Of a DNA stretch of 64,000 bases, positions 27,121 through 34,963 are shown piece after piece. Within the stretch, counting starts at the first letter, position 1; every line of letters begins with the position of its first letter. Source of the stretch: an uncultured Halobacteriovorax sp. (lineage in GTDB: Bacteria > Bdellovibrionota > Bacteriovoracia > Bacteriovoracales > Bacteriovoracaceae); contig CAJXVS010000006.1 of NCBI GenBank assembly GCA_913061265.1, positions 310,001 through 374,000 of the forward strand, in the 5' to 3' direction. The notes beneath the pieces were generated by a model. It was not told the DNA's origin, made no database searches, and saw nothing but the letters and a program-made list of their open reading frames with translations. Position numbers and translations under genes: made by a program.

Positions 27121-28452
27121 ATGAGATCATTTATCGTTTTATTAGTCTTGGTTTTTATCAGTTTCAACGCCAATGCAAAAAGCATTACAGAATTTACTCC
27201 TTTTAAGTACGACGTCCTTTTCACAAATCCAGTTTGTAAGACTTATTACTATGATGAAAATGTAGTGAGCAACGATGGTGAAAAACTTAAGTCTAAAACT
27301 AAAGATGCCTACTGCAAGAGTTCAGACTCTTCAAAATCTCGCGCTCAAAAAACAAGCCCTCATAGAAAACTTAAAGAGTGGATCAAGGATCCGAAAACAA
27401 AAGAGATCTTCTTAGCTTATTTAAGCTTTTCTAACGGAGATATTCAAAAAGCACTTTGTAACGCAATCAAATACAGAAATGTTAAAGTGACTCTTGTTAT
27501 CGATAGCAACAACGAAGAAGATGCTAACCGTATGCACCAAGCAAGGGCCCTAGAGAAATGCCGTCCTAAGAACACTAATGGCGAAGAACCTAATTACCCA
27601 GAAGTTTATACAAGCGGAAATACTGGCGGAGCTAAGTACGCTCACAACAAAGTCTTCTTTGTGAATCCATTTGACTCTAAAGAAGTAAGAATTGGTTTTA
27701 GTTCGGGGAACATGAGTTCAGGAACGACAACTCACCACGAGAACTGGCACTTTATCACGACTTCTCCTGAGTCTTACTTTGCTAAAGCTCATTTATGTTT
27801 AAGAGAAGGGATTCTTAACCATGACTCAAGCAAGAAAGAGTTCACTAAGTTTATCGCGAGCTGCAAAAAGAAGATTCAAGTAAGTGAAGAATCAGATATT
27901 AAAACTTTCTTTGTTCCTGGCGAAGGTCATAGAGCAATGGAGGCCATCACCGACTCAATTAAGAAATCAAAGATGGTTGATATGGCGGCCCATAGGTTTA
28001 GCAATACAAAACTAATAAAAGCGCTTTCTTCGGCTTTAAAAAGCAAGAAGACCAAGGTTCGCTTAGTAGCTGATGATGATATTTACTGGAGTTCTGTCTA
28101 TAGAAGAGGAATGGGAAGAAATAGCCTAACAGAACTTGGAAAAGTTAAGGGCCTAGAAAGATTAGGAATGAAAACTAAGTACATCGAGACTTATATGGAT
28201 GATGTTTTCGAGCCAAAGTCACTTCAACTTCAACATAATAAGTTTCTTATCTTCACTTTTAAGAAAGACAATGGCGCCGTCTTTACGGGAGCTGGGAACC
28301 TAACAAGTTCAGCATTTAGCGTTAATTATGAAAACTTCTACTATATTTCTATCCCAGAAGTTTTTCAGGCTTACCAAGAGCAGTATAAGCATTTTTGGAA
28401 TGAGCTCGCTAAAAGCTCTTCAGACTTGCCTACAGAGCTTGTTCTTCCATAA
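27121..28452 (+). CDS. Secreted phospholipase D-like protein
   Basis: A 443-residue exported protein with a signal peptide (residues 1-19, cut after FNANA). It has two PLD-type half-sites: H175-N-K177 followed by GFSSGNMSSG, and H372-N-K374 followed by TGAGNLTSSAF. The second His-x-Lys plus trailing Gly/Asn/Ser block matches PLD nucleases and phospholipases. The HxKx4D aspartate is not obvious after either HNK, so activity is not certain. Cysteines near residues 39, 65, 113 and 147 suggest disulfides. The substrate could be phospholipid or nucleic acid. An AAGAGGA site precedes ATG, and a strong terminator follows the stop. Confidence 0.84.
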   Translation: MRSFIVLLVLVFISFNANAKSITEFTPFKYDVLFTNPVCKTYYYDENVVSNDGEKLKSKTKDAYCKSSDSSKSRAQKTSPHRKLKEWIKDPKTKEIFLAYLSFSNGDIQKALCNAIKYRNVKVTLVIDSNNEEDANRMHQARALEKCRPKNTNGEEPNYPEVYTSGNTGGAKYAHNKVFFVNPFDSKEVRIGFSSGNMSSGTTTHHENWHFITTSPESYFAKAHLCLREGILNHDSSKKEFTKFIASCKKKIQVSEESDIKTFFVPGEGHRAMEAITDSIKKSKMVDMAAHRFSNTKLIKALSSALKSKKTKVRLVADDDIYWSSVYRRGMGRNSLTELGKVKGLERLGMKTKYIETYMDDVFEPKSLQLQHNKFLIFTFKKDNGAVFTGAGNLTSSAFSVNYENFYYISIPEVFQAYQEQYKHFWNELAKSSSDLPTELVLP

Positions 28453-28484
28453 GCATCAAGACTTAATATTTATAACGCACTCAT

Positions 28485-28516
28485 GCCCGAGCTTTGCTCT
28501 CGGGCTTTCTTTTTTT
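28485..28516 (+). terminator. Rho-independent terminator after the PLD-like gene
   Basis: The hairpin GCCCGAG / CTCGGGC (7 bp, all paired, 7-nt loop) is followed by a T-rich run ending at 28516. It starts 33 nt after the stop of the PLD-like gene. This separates that transcript from the endonuclease gene, whose start lies 57 nt further on. Confidence 0.9.
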
Positions 28517-28573
28517 GGCACATCCAAAATAATTCCCTATGCTTAAAGAAACCCATACCAAGGAAGGAATGGA

Positions 28574-29326
28574 ATGAAACTGCTAAAGAATTTGTCTTTT
28601 TTGATTATCCTTTTAACCTCCTCTGCTCTTTTTGCAAGCGCGGAAGATTTTTATCCCACTGACTTTGAATCAGATCCACTTTCATTTGAAGAAAAGCTCT
28701 ACAAGCTTCTTTCTAAAACTCACCGTGGAGGCATCAGTTATAAGAAGGCCCGCATCGAGCTCTTTGGAAATATTCATCTAAAGAAGACAGGCTCAAAGTA
28801 CTCAGTCACAGAAGTCTATTGTAGAAAGAAGTTCACGAGTAATGAAGGCGTGGGTCCTGGAAAGATTCCCAATCATCAATTCTTAAATTGTGAACATACT
28901 TGGCCTAAGTCTCGCTTTAATCCAAACGAAAGTAAGGGCCATCAACTAACCGATCTTCATCACCTCTACCCTACTGATTCTCGTGCTAATAGCACCAGAA
29001 AGAACCACCTCTTCTCAATTGTTGATGGCAAACAACTAAAGAACTGCGCTTCTTCAAAGTACGGAAAAGGAAAGAATGATAACTACTTAGCCTTTGAACC
29101 ACCTGCAGAGCATAGAGGAAATGTGGCTCGGGCCCTCTTCTACTTTTCAGTTCGTTATAATATTCAAATCGATGATGCCGAAGAAGAGTATCTAAGAAAG
29201 TGGCATAAAGCCGATCCCGTTGATGCCTTTGAAAGAAAGAGAAATGACATGGTTGAAAAGTTTCAAGGAAATAGAAATCCTTTTACTGATAACCCAAGTT
29301 GGACAAACAGGATTACTAACTTCTAA
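28574..29326 (+). CDS. Secreted endonuclease I family nuclease
   Basis: A 250-residue exported DNase. The signal peptide covers about residues 1-23 (cut near LFASA). The endonuclease I core reads FLNCEHTWPKSRFN followed by DLHHLYPTDSRAN-STRKN, which supplies the His/Asn metal-finger residues of the His-Me (beta-beta-alpha) fold. Members such as periplasmic EndA and Vibrio Dns cut double-stranded DNA non-specifically. The ATG has AAGGAATGG upstream. A lipoprotein gene begins at its stop codon (TAATG). For a predator it could degrade prey DNA, and for others it would clear extracellular DNA. Confidence 0.92.
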   Translation: MKLLKNLSFLIILLTSSALFASAEDFYPTDFESDPLSFEEKLYKLLSKTHRGGISYKKARIELFGNIHLKKTGSKYSVTEVYCRKKFTSNEGVGPGKIPNHQFLNCEHTWPKSRFNPNESKGHQLTDLHHLYPTDSRANSTRKNHLFSIVDGKQLKNCASSKYGKGKNDNYLAFEPPAEHRGNVARALFYFSVRYNIQIDDAEEEYLRKWHKADPVDAFERKRNDMVEKFQGNRNPFTDNPSWTNRITNF

Positions 29327-29829
29327 TGAAATTCTTAAGCCTGATCTTAATATTCTCTCTTTTTACCTCTTGCGCGAATCTTTCCTCAAAAAGGAGAGAT
29401 TCTAAGAAGACTTATTCTCAAGATGTTGAAAAGAGCTTTGAAGAGATCGAAAGAGGAAAGGCCCTCGCTCTTTACAAGAAACTACGCTGGCAAAACTGGA
29501 AAAAGATTCAGGGAAAAAGATCTGCTATAAAACCAAGACGAAGCAAAAGAAGAGCTCCTAAAGTGACGAGGAAAAAAACCTACTATCCAAAGAAGAAAAA
29601 GCCAGTAGTAAGACCTGCACTTTCAGAAGAAAAGGTAAAAGAAGTTCAAATAGAGATTTCTCAAAACATGAGTTTCTTCTGCATGGCCAATAGAAAGGAC
29701 AACCGCTTCAAAGACGAAAATGACTGTCATGCCTATACTCAAAATGTTTTAGATACATGCCAAGATCAAGTAAACCAGCCCTGGGTAGATAAAAAGATCG
29801 TCTCTTGCGTTAAGAGAAAGCTTAAATAA
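29326..29829 (+). CDS. Basic lipoprotein coupled to endonuclease I
   Basis: A 167-residue protein with a signal peptide and a lipobox-like LFTSC (Cys16). The middle (about 60-100) is extremely basic, rich in Arg and Lys (PRRSKRRAPK, RKKTYYPKKKKP). The C-terminal third holds four cysteines in a small domain (FFCMANRKDN, ENDCHAYT, DTCQDQ, SCVKRK). I do not know the family. It is translated from a TAATG overlap with the nuclease, so the two are made together. A lipid-anchored, DNA-attracting or nuclease-holding protein would fit the charge pattern, but this is inference. Confidence 0.68.
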   Translation: MKFLSLILIFSLFTSCANLSSKRRDSKKTYSQDVEKSFEEIERGKALALYKKLRWQNWKKIQGKRSAIKPRRSKRRAPKVTRKKTYYPKKKKPVVRPALSEEKVKEVQIEISQNMSFFCMANRKDNRFKDENDCHAYTQNVLDTCQDQVNQPWVDKKIVSCVKRKLK

Positions 29830-29831
29830 GC

Positions 29832-30527
29832 TTAATCTCCGCCTCCGCCGCCTTTTGGGTAAAGAAGCCCGATAGGAATGGAGATAGAAAAAAGAAAACC
29901 AAACTCAGACTGAGCCGCCACCCTATAAGTATCCCCCGCGGAGGTTTCATCATAGTGAAACTTCTTATCATTTTCTTCAGAATACCAAAGCCCTTGCATC
30001 TCTAAGTTCAAACTAAAGTAACGAGCAGGAGCCAGCCCTACTCCAAAGGTAAAGCCTGTCCCTTTAAGTTTCTTAACATCAGAGCCATCTAGTTTTACCT
30101 TATGCTCCAAGCTAGATTTCAAATAAGAGGCCCACATTCTAAAAAGTGCTTTAGAACCAAACTTTACACCAACCATGGGACCAAAGGTTACTCGGCTAGC
30201 TTCCCTTTCAACTAAGGGGTTATTTTGATTAAAGAGATTAGTATTTAAAGTATCACTATGCTCTCGATCAGTACCTTCATCCCACTTCCCTGTTGACCGG
30301 GAAACCCTCGCTCCAAGATAGAAATGATTAAAAGTAACTCCCCCTCGAGCTCCAAAACCTGTGTAGGTTGTTGAATAGTCTCTGGTTCTCTTCTCTCCAG
30401 TACCTTGATTGGTATAGTCCTGCTCTGCGCCCCCTATCTCAACTTGAGCAAATGGCTCAATAAATAATAAGGCATGGGATTGAGCACTAAAAAGGAACAA
30501 AGAAAGCAATAAGCTTAAACGAAGCAT
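29832..30527 (-). CDS. Predicted outer-membrane beta-barrel protein
   Basis: A 231-residue protein with a signal peptide (1-19, cut after SHA). The sequence alternates in the beta-strand pattern of small outer-membrane barrels: GFGARGGVTFNHFYLGARV, TFGPMVGVKFG and GFTFGVGLAPARYFSLNLE. It ends in a short aromatic/Gly tail (LLYPKGGGGGD). The size suits an eight-stranded barrel of the OmpW/opacity type. Its ligand and role are unknown. The gene is convergent with the basic lipoprotein gene and ends 3 nt from its stop. Confidence 0.65.
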   Translation of the reverse strand: MLRLSLLLSLFLFSAQSHALLFIEPFAQVEIGGAEQDYTNQGTGEKRTRDYSTTYTGFGARGGVTFNHFYLGARVSRSTGKWDEGTDREHSDTLNTNLFNQNNPLVEREASRVTFGPMVGVKFGSKALFRMWASYLKSSLEHKVKLDGSDVKKLKGTGFTFGVGLAPARYFSLNLEMQGLWYSEENDKKFHYDETSAGDTYRVAAQSEFGFLFSISIPIGLLYPKGGGGGD

Positions 30528-30688
30528 AGATCCTCCAAAGGATTGGCCTAAATATATTTACTCTCTAAATGAGAATATCACATATTTAAGATTCAATAGT
30601 TACGGCACTATTTTCGGCGAAGCGTTTAATAAGAGCTAAAAACAATGCCCTACCCCGATTGACTCACTGATAAATGACAGTAATTAGG

Positions 30689-30708
30689 ACCTCAATATAA
30701 AGTGAGGT
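30689..30708. promoter_or_regulatory. Operator-like inverted repeat upstream of the GST gene
   Basis: ACCTCA and TGAGGT are perfect inverted arms of 6 bp separated by an 8-nt AT-rich spacer, ending 17 nt before the GST start. A TTGACT hexamer lies at 30659-30664, so this may be the promoter region of that gene. The spacing suits a dimeric regulator rather than a terminator. Confidence 0.35.
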
Positions 30709-30724
30709 TTTAACCAAAGGATAA

Positions 30725-31339
30725 ATGATGATTACAATATACGGTTCCCCTAGATCAAGTGCTGGACGATGCTTTTGGACTTTAGAAGAAGTTGAAGCAA
30801 AGTATGAAAATAAAGAAATCGATATGCGCGCGGGTGAACATAAAGCGGCTCCTTACTTAGAGATCAACCCTAATGGAAAGATTCCTGCCTTAACAGACGG
30901 TGAGTTTAATATTTGGGAATCAATGGCGATCAATAATTACTTAGCTGCAGCCTATAAGCCTGAACTCCTAGGATCAAATCCAAAAGAACAAGGCCAAGTT
31001 TCACAGTGGACCACTTGGTCGATTGCAGAGCTTCAGCCGCCCCTTATTGATGTCTTTATTCAACTTGTCTTTGTTCCTGAAGATAAAAGAGATATGGCCC
31101 TTATAGAAAAATCAAAGGCCAAGCTGCCAAATCTTTTAAATATTCTTAATACTTCTTTAGAAGGTAAGACTTACTTAGTGGCTGAGAAGTTCTCACTTGC
31201 TGATATCAATACGGCTTCCGTTGTCTCAATCTGCGAGCACCTAAAATACGATATCAATGAATATTCAAATATCAAGAGCTGGTTAGGCGCTCTTAGTGAT
31301 AGACCTGCTTTTCAAAGGTTTCAAAAGCTTTGCCAATAG
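30725..31339 (+). CDS. Glutathione S-transferase-like protein
   Basis: A 204-residue GST-fold protein. Residues 1-78 form the thioredoxin-like domain, with the cis-Pro in NPNGKIPALTDGE and the Glu-Ser pair in IWESMAINNYLA that binds the glutathione gamma-glutamyl group. The all-helical C-terminal domain follows, with FSLADINTASV as the conserved capping-box motif. The N-terminal SPRSSAGR leaves a Ser as candidate catalytic residue. It would conjugate or reduce electrophiles with glutathione. AAAGGAT precedes the ATG. A strong hairpin follows the gene. Confidence 0.9.
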   Translation: MMITIYGSPRSSAGRCFWTLEEVEAKYENKEIDMRAGEHKAAPYLEINPNGKIPALTDGEFNIWESMAINNYLAAAYKPELLGSNPKEQGQVSQWTTWSIAELQPPLIDVFIQLVFVPEDKRDMALIEKSKAKLPNLLNILNTSLEGKTYLVAEKFSLADINTASVVSICEHLKYDINEYSNIKSWLGALSDRPAFQRFQKLCQ

Positions 31340-31351
31340 GTTTTATAACAA

Positions 31352-31385
31352 AAAGGATTATAGGTGATAGAGCCTATAATCCTTT
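31352..31385 (+). terminator. Stem-loop after the GST gene
   Basis: AAAGGATTATAGG and CCTATAATCCTTT form a perfect 13-bp stem with an 8-nt loop, 13 nt after the GST stop codon. The following run is only mildly T-rich (GATTTTCC), so it may work as a terminator or as a 3' stabilising structure. Confidence 0.7.
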
Positions 31386-31499
31386 GATTTTCCTACAAAA
31401 CCCCATAGATAGAACTGTTAAGATCCTGACGCCCTAAGCTTTGGCCTGTAATTACTTCAATTTAAGCTCCTAAAACCCCTCATTTGGTACTCTTTAGAG

Positions 31500-32618
31500 A
31501 TGCAAGTACTCTTAATATTAATATTCTCATTAGCTAGCTTTGCTGGGGAAGTAACTCTTGGTTATACCAACTCCTATAACTTAATTTTAAAATCAAACTC
31601 CTGTAAAGAGATCCTAGAAGATCATCAAAATATCTGTGATTGGAAGTCTCTTCTAGAAAAGGATTTTATCTCTCCAAAGATTGATGAATCCTTTTGCCAG
31701 GAAAGAGGCGCGGACAAGTTTAGAACCATTGTCTCCTCTTGCCTTCCTAAGTTTACAAAAAAGAACCACAAAAGAAAGATCTTTAAAGACGGCGCTAACT
31801 GCTGGGGAACAGCGATGAGCTTTAAGAGTCTTTCAAAGAAGCCCCGTTTTATCTGGTCTAAAGAGATGATCTACTGGATGAACTCTCCCATTTGTAGAAA
31901 ATTAGAAAATTTTGAAGAAAAAAGGCCGGGAGATATTATCAACGTCTACGGGCCCGAGTACTTCTTTGGAGACGATTCAAAGACAAAAGGTGATCACTTT
32001 TGGGACGCTCTCTACCCTAATCGATTGTTAAAGAGTCCAGTTACAACTGGCTATACTGGGTATCATAATTTTCTTCATTCAGAGACTTACTTATCTAAAA
32101 GATTAACTTTTGGGAAAGATTCTCCTAATAAGCTCGATCGATTTAACTTTAATAAACTTAATGAAGTCTATGGCCGTGCTAGAACAAAAAAGTGTCAAGA
32201 GAACGGAGATTTATCACCTCACTTTCGAGAGTATCTAAATAACCCAAGAGACTTAGAGGTCGGTGGTTGTAAGTATTTTACGACTATTCATAGGTGTGAA
32301 GACTTCACAGATTTTTTCTCAAAGCTAGAACTGAATAAAGAACAAAAACAATTACTCATCGATATAAATACTCTTAAAGATATTCAAGAAAGACTGTTCC
32401 CTCTTCTGATGGATCAAGAAACTATCATTTCTAAAAGCAAGATTGAAAAGATGGTTATTAAAGCAGATTCTGCTTCAAGCTTGGCGCTTGAACAATTAGC
32501 GACTAAGAACTTAAATAAAATTGATGAGATGTTAAATACTTTAAAATTCTTTACTGCCCAAGGGATTAGAAAAACTTTAGAATTAGCTGATTTGATCGAA
32601 CCTACTGAAGCTCTATAG
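31500..32618 (+). CDS. Secreted protein, possibly papain-like cysteine peptidase fold
   Basis: A 372-residue exported protein with a short signal peptide (cut near ASFAG). I do not recognise a named family. A conserved-looking segment has C101 in DGANCWGTAMSF, followed by RPGDIINVYG and, about 90 residues after the Cys, H193-S-E in FLHSETYLSKR. Cys near a helix, a PGDI strand and then His is the order seen in NlpC/P60 and CHAP peptidases, so an envelope peptidase is a reasonable guess. The C-terminal 100 residues are helical (EQKQLLIDINTL and ASSLALEQLA). There are about ten cysteines in total. The gene is convergent with the next one and ends 7 nt away. Confidence 0.62.
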   Translation: MQVLLILIFSLASFAGEVTLGYTNSYNLILKSNSCKEILEDHQNICDWKSLLEKDFISPKIDESFCQERGADKFRTIVSSCLPKFTKKNHKRKIFKDGANCWGTAMSFKSLSKKPRFIWSKEMIYWMNSPICRKLENFEEKRPGDIINVYGPEYFFGDDSKTKGDHFWDALYPNRLLKSPVTTGYTGYHNFLHSETYLSKRLTFGKDSPNKLDRFNFNKLNEVYGRARTKKCQENGDLSPHFREYLNNPRDLEVGGCKYFTTIHRCEDFTDFFSKLELNKEQKQLLIDINTLKDIQERLFPLLMDQETIISKSKIEKMVIKADSASSLALEQLATKNLNKIDEMLNTLKFFTAQGIRKTLELADLIEPTEAL

Positions 32619-32625
32619 ATGCCTT

Positions 32626-33195
32626 TTAGATTTCGATAGAGCTAGGAGAGCAGCCTAAGAAATTCCGAGTATCTTCTATTTTCAATTGAGGATGATCCTT
32701 CAAAAATGTTTCAAAGACTTCTATAAATTCATCATGACAAAATCGGTCTTGGCATTGAAGCACTTGTAAATTTATTCCCATGGGATTCGTTAAGTCTTCT
32801 TGTAGTCCCCGCATACATTCGCGGGCGTTGTTTGATTTGAATAGAGCATTCGAAGAAGGAAGTAGTGTCTCCCCTAGGTTATTACAATCGCCACTCAAAG
32901 TTTCAGAAGAGATATTGATCCGAGTACCACCAAGACCTAAAAATCGTAGAAACCTTCTTATCTTGTATTCAGGTACCTTTATGATAGTTCTTTTTTCTAC
33001 ACGAGAGGTTTTCCCCCCTATAGCGCCAGCGCCACCGGCTCCACTATTTTTGAGAGTTCTTGCATTTCCACTTACGTCTTCTACTCCAGGGCAGCCTTGT
33101 ATGCTGAAAATCCAACAGAGAACCATATTAGGTTCTGCTTGGGCCTTTGGTATGATGAAGATGAAAAGGAGTATTAAACAGCTAAGAACTTTCAC
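32626..33195 (-). CDS. Secreted cysteine-containing protein, function unknown
   Basis: A 189-residue protein with a signal peptide (residues 1-20, cut after KAQA). A Gly/Ala-rich linker (NSGAGGAGAIGG) separates a short N-terminal part from a C-terminal domain with about seven cysteines. No family is recognised. The start is GTG and overlaps the stop of the upstream small gene as GTGA, so the two are coupled. Disulfide bonding in the periplasm or outside the cell is likely from the cysteine number. Confidence 0.6.
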   Translation of the reverse strand: MKVLSCLILLFIFIIPKAQAEPNMVLCWIFSIQGCPGVEDVSGNARTLKNSGAGGAGAIGGKTSRVEKRTIIKVPEYKIRRFLRFLGLGGTRINISSETLSGDCNNLGETLLPSSNALFKSNNARECMRGLQEDLTNPMGINLQVLQCQDRFCHDEFIEVFETFLKDHPQLKIEDTRNFLGCSPSSIEI

Positions 33196-33425
33196 GCGGC
33201 CAAGGACTCAGTGTCTTTAAAGAACTCTTTAAGCGCTTGCCGCTGCTTTAGAGTGATCCTCATATCATCTTCAGAGTATTCAGAGAATGAATCGAAATCA
33301 AGTTCTGTCGGGGCGTAGATGATTTGTTCACCAAAGGGGCGGATGCATAGGAAAGCACCATCTTTAGTTTCTTCTAAGATTATAACAAACTCACCTTTTA
33401 ATGTTTTTACAGTTTCAAAGTTCAT
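33192..33425 (-). CDS. Small conserved-looking cytoplasmic protein
   Basis: A 77-residue acidic protein without signal peptide or membrane segment. The first half looks like a small beta sheet (GEFVIILEETKDGAFLCIRPFGEQIIYAP) and the second half like a helix. I do not recognise it. A 4-nt GTGA overlap with the downstream secreted-protein gene supports it as a real coding gene. The ribosome site is weak. Confidence 0.5.
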   Translation of the reverse strand: MNFETVKTLKGEFVIILEETKDGAFLCIRPFGEQIIYAPTELDFDSFSEYSEDDMRITLKQRQALKEFFKDTESLAA

Positions 33426-33455
33426 AGAAGTTTATCGGAAGAAAAGCTTTATTGC

Positions 33456-33623
33456 CTAAGGCTGTTTTGCCACGGCAGCCTCGATCTTAAAGGACTCTTT
33501 AGAGGTTTTGGCCACTGACTCTACTTCCCAATCTAGGCTTGGGAGGATGATAGTTGTTGAGATTGTAACCACTAAGCCTATGAAGATGATTAAGTTAAGA
33601 AGTTTTTGATTGCTACAATCCAT
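33456..33623 (-). CDS. Small single-helix membrane protein (tentative)
   Basis: Read from ATG 33623 this is a peptide of about 55 residues with one membrane helix (LLNLIIFIGLVVTISTTIILP) and a short, likely exported tail. An upstream in-frame start at 33677 would add 18 residues. I prefer the later ATG because AAGG lies 5-6 nt before it. No family is recognised. It lies 30 bp upstream of the small 77-residue gene on the same strand. Confidence 0.4.
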   Translation of the reverse strand: MDCSNQKLLNLIIFIGLVVTISTTIILPSLDWEVESVAKTSKESFKIEAAVAKQP

Positions 33624-33802
33624 ACTAACCTTGTCGGCTATTATTCGATAAACTTTAGTAAAATTCTGTTTAATCACACATAAAGATTCAACTGCTTAGA
33701 TAAGCCCCCGGCAATATTTGCCTGAGACGTCCCCAGTGCTCTCCTTTGCCCCTACAACACCGATAAGGAGATATACAACTTCAACCTGTAACCTCACCCT
33801 AT

Positions 33803-33808
33803 GGAGGG
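33803..33808 (+). promoter_or_regulatory. Strong ribosome binding site that sets the small lipoprotein start
   Basis: GGAGGG lies 4 nt before ATG 33813. It excludes the longer reading that would begin at ATG 33801, because that codon overlaps the site. Confidence 0.8.
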
Positions 33809-33812
33809 AAAT

Positions 33813-34016
33813 ATGAAGAAAGTATTAAGCCTACTTGTGATTACTGGAATGCTAGGAATTGTCCTCTTAGGACAGGGCTGTGCCCTTTTTAATGATCCTT
33901 ATGCCATTGAACACAAGGAAAACAACGACAATGCTTGGTTAGAGAAAAAACACGGTTATCGTGATATCGCTAGCTACGAATCTGAAAAATTCGAAGAGAA
34001 AAACGGTCGTCATTAA
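33813..34016 (+). CDS. Small lipoprotein
   Basis: A 67-residue protein with a signal peptide (MKKVLSLLVITGMLGIVLLG) and a lipobox Cys at residue 23 (GQGC). The mature part is only about 45 residues, rich in Asp, Asn, Glu and Lys, with a repeated aromatic/charged pattern (DPYAIEHKENND, KKHGYRDIASYESEKFEEK). It resembles small abundant lipoproteins in style only, and no family is known to me. The strong ribosome site and the isolated position suggest it is expressed on its own. Confidence 0.68.
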   Translation: MKKVLSLLVITGMLGIVLLGQGCALFNDPYAIEHKENNDNAWLEKKHGYRDIASYESEKFEEKNGRH

Positions 34017-34061
34017 AAAGCTGAGTGTCAGCGGTAACTCTTCTGGCACTCACCTTATTTT

Positions 34062-34880
34062 CTACATACCCCAATCATAATCATTTTGAACCGAAGAAGT
34101 TAAGTCCTCAAAGCTTAAATCAAAGTACTTAGTCTCCCCTTTACTCGTAAAAGAAAAACAACCATTCTTTGAAGCCGTGATATTAAACCCTGCTCCCCAG
34201 TATTTATGTTTTCCATCATAAGTATGAGCCGTGTTATGCGAAGAAGTAGGCTCGTGAAGCAGCTCTACACGCCCAAGACCTTGATTATCTCCCACTAGAT
34301 TTCGGGTATAGAAACGCCATTGAATTTCTCTATCAACAATAGGAAGTTTATCTTCATCTACCATGGTGAGCTGCTCTGCCGTATGATAGAGAATCTTCAA
34401 ACCTGGATGAGCAAGCATCAATTCATACATCCTAGCTTTTTCTTTAACCGGAAAAGGGCGTAAAACATCTTGGTAATATTTTTCAGGAATAAACATGTGA
34501 CTATGACCAAGATCAGGAAAGATGACGGCGTCTATATAGCCTCTTGAGAGGGCCACTTCTAAATGCTTCTGAATCGATTTTAAAAATAGAGGGGTTAGCT
34601 TAACTTCGTCAGTACCTCCAGAGATAGAGATTGGCATCACTACCTGCTCTCCATTGAAGTAGGCCCTCGATTTTAAGCGCTTACCTGAGTTATAGATCTC
34701 ACTGCCCTTTGATCTAATCTCCTCTAAGGTCATTCCCCAACGAAAGTCATCCGAATGAACATAAGGACCAGCGTTTTCCTTGGCGCAAGTCTCTACTCGA
34801 AGGTTTGAGAATTCAGCGGCGTTAATATTAGTAAAATTTAGAAAGCCCAGAATGGCTAAAACGGCATAAGCTCGACTCAT
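34062..34880 (-). CDS. Secreted protein of unknown function
   Basis: A 272-residue exported protein with a signal peptide (residues 1-21, cut near NINA). The mature protein is rich in His, Tyr and Trp, with clusters such as FPDLGHSHMFIPEKYY, LHEPTSSHNTAHTYDGKHKYWG and ILYHTAEQLT, which could bind metal ions. I do not recognise a family. A terminator for the neighbouring upstream gene lies between the two, so it probably has its own promoter. Confidence 0.6.
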   Translation of the reverse strand: MSRAYAVLAILGFLNFTNINAAEFSNLRVETCAKENAGPYVHSDDFRWGMTLEEIRSKGSEIYNSGKRLKSRAYFNGEQVVMPISISGGTDEVKLTPLFLKSIQKHLEVALSRGYIDAVIFPDLGHSHMFIPEKYYQDVLRPFPVKEKARMYELMLAHPGLKILYHTAEQLTMVDEDKLPIVDREIQWRFYTRNLVGDNQGLGRVELLHEPTSSHNTAHTYDGKHKYWGAGFNITASKNGCFSFTSKGETKYFDLSFEDLTSSVQNDYDWGM

Positions 34881-34911
34881 TTATGATCTCCTGATAGAGG
34901 GAGAACATAAC

Positions 34912-34935
34912 AAAAAAGGCCGCTTAAGCAGCCTT
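34912..34935 (-). terminator. Rho-independent terminator (minus strand)
   Basis: On the minus strand, AAGGCTGC and GCGGCCTT pair (8 bp including one G-T) around a TTAA loop, followed directly by six T. It lies 28 nt after the stop of the secreted-protein gene ending at 34964. Confidence 0.85.
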
Positions 34936-34963
34936 GGAGAAAAATCTATAGGTTAATTATTCG

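Noticed and set aside
32780..33220. 146-residue plus-strand reading frame
   Set aside because: Antisense to the secreted Cys protein, which has a clear signal peptide and a coupled upstream gene.
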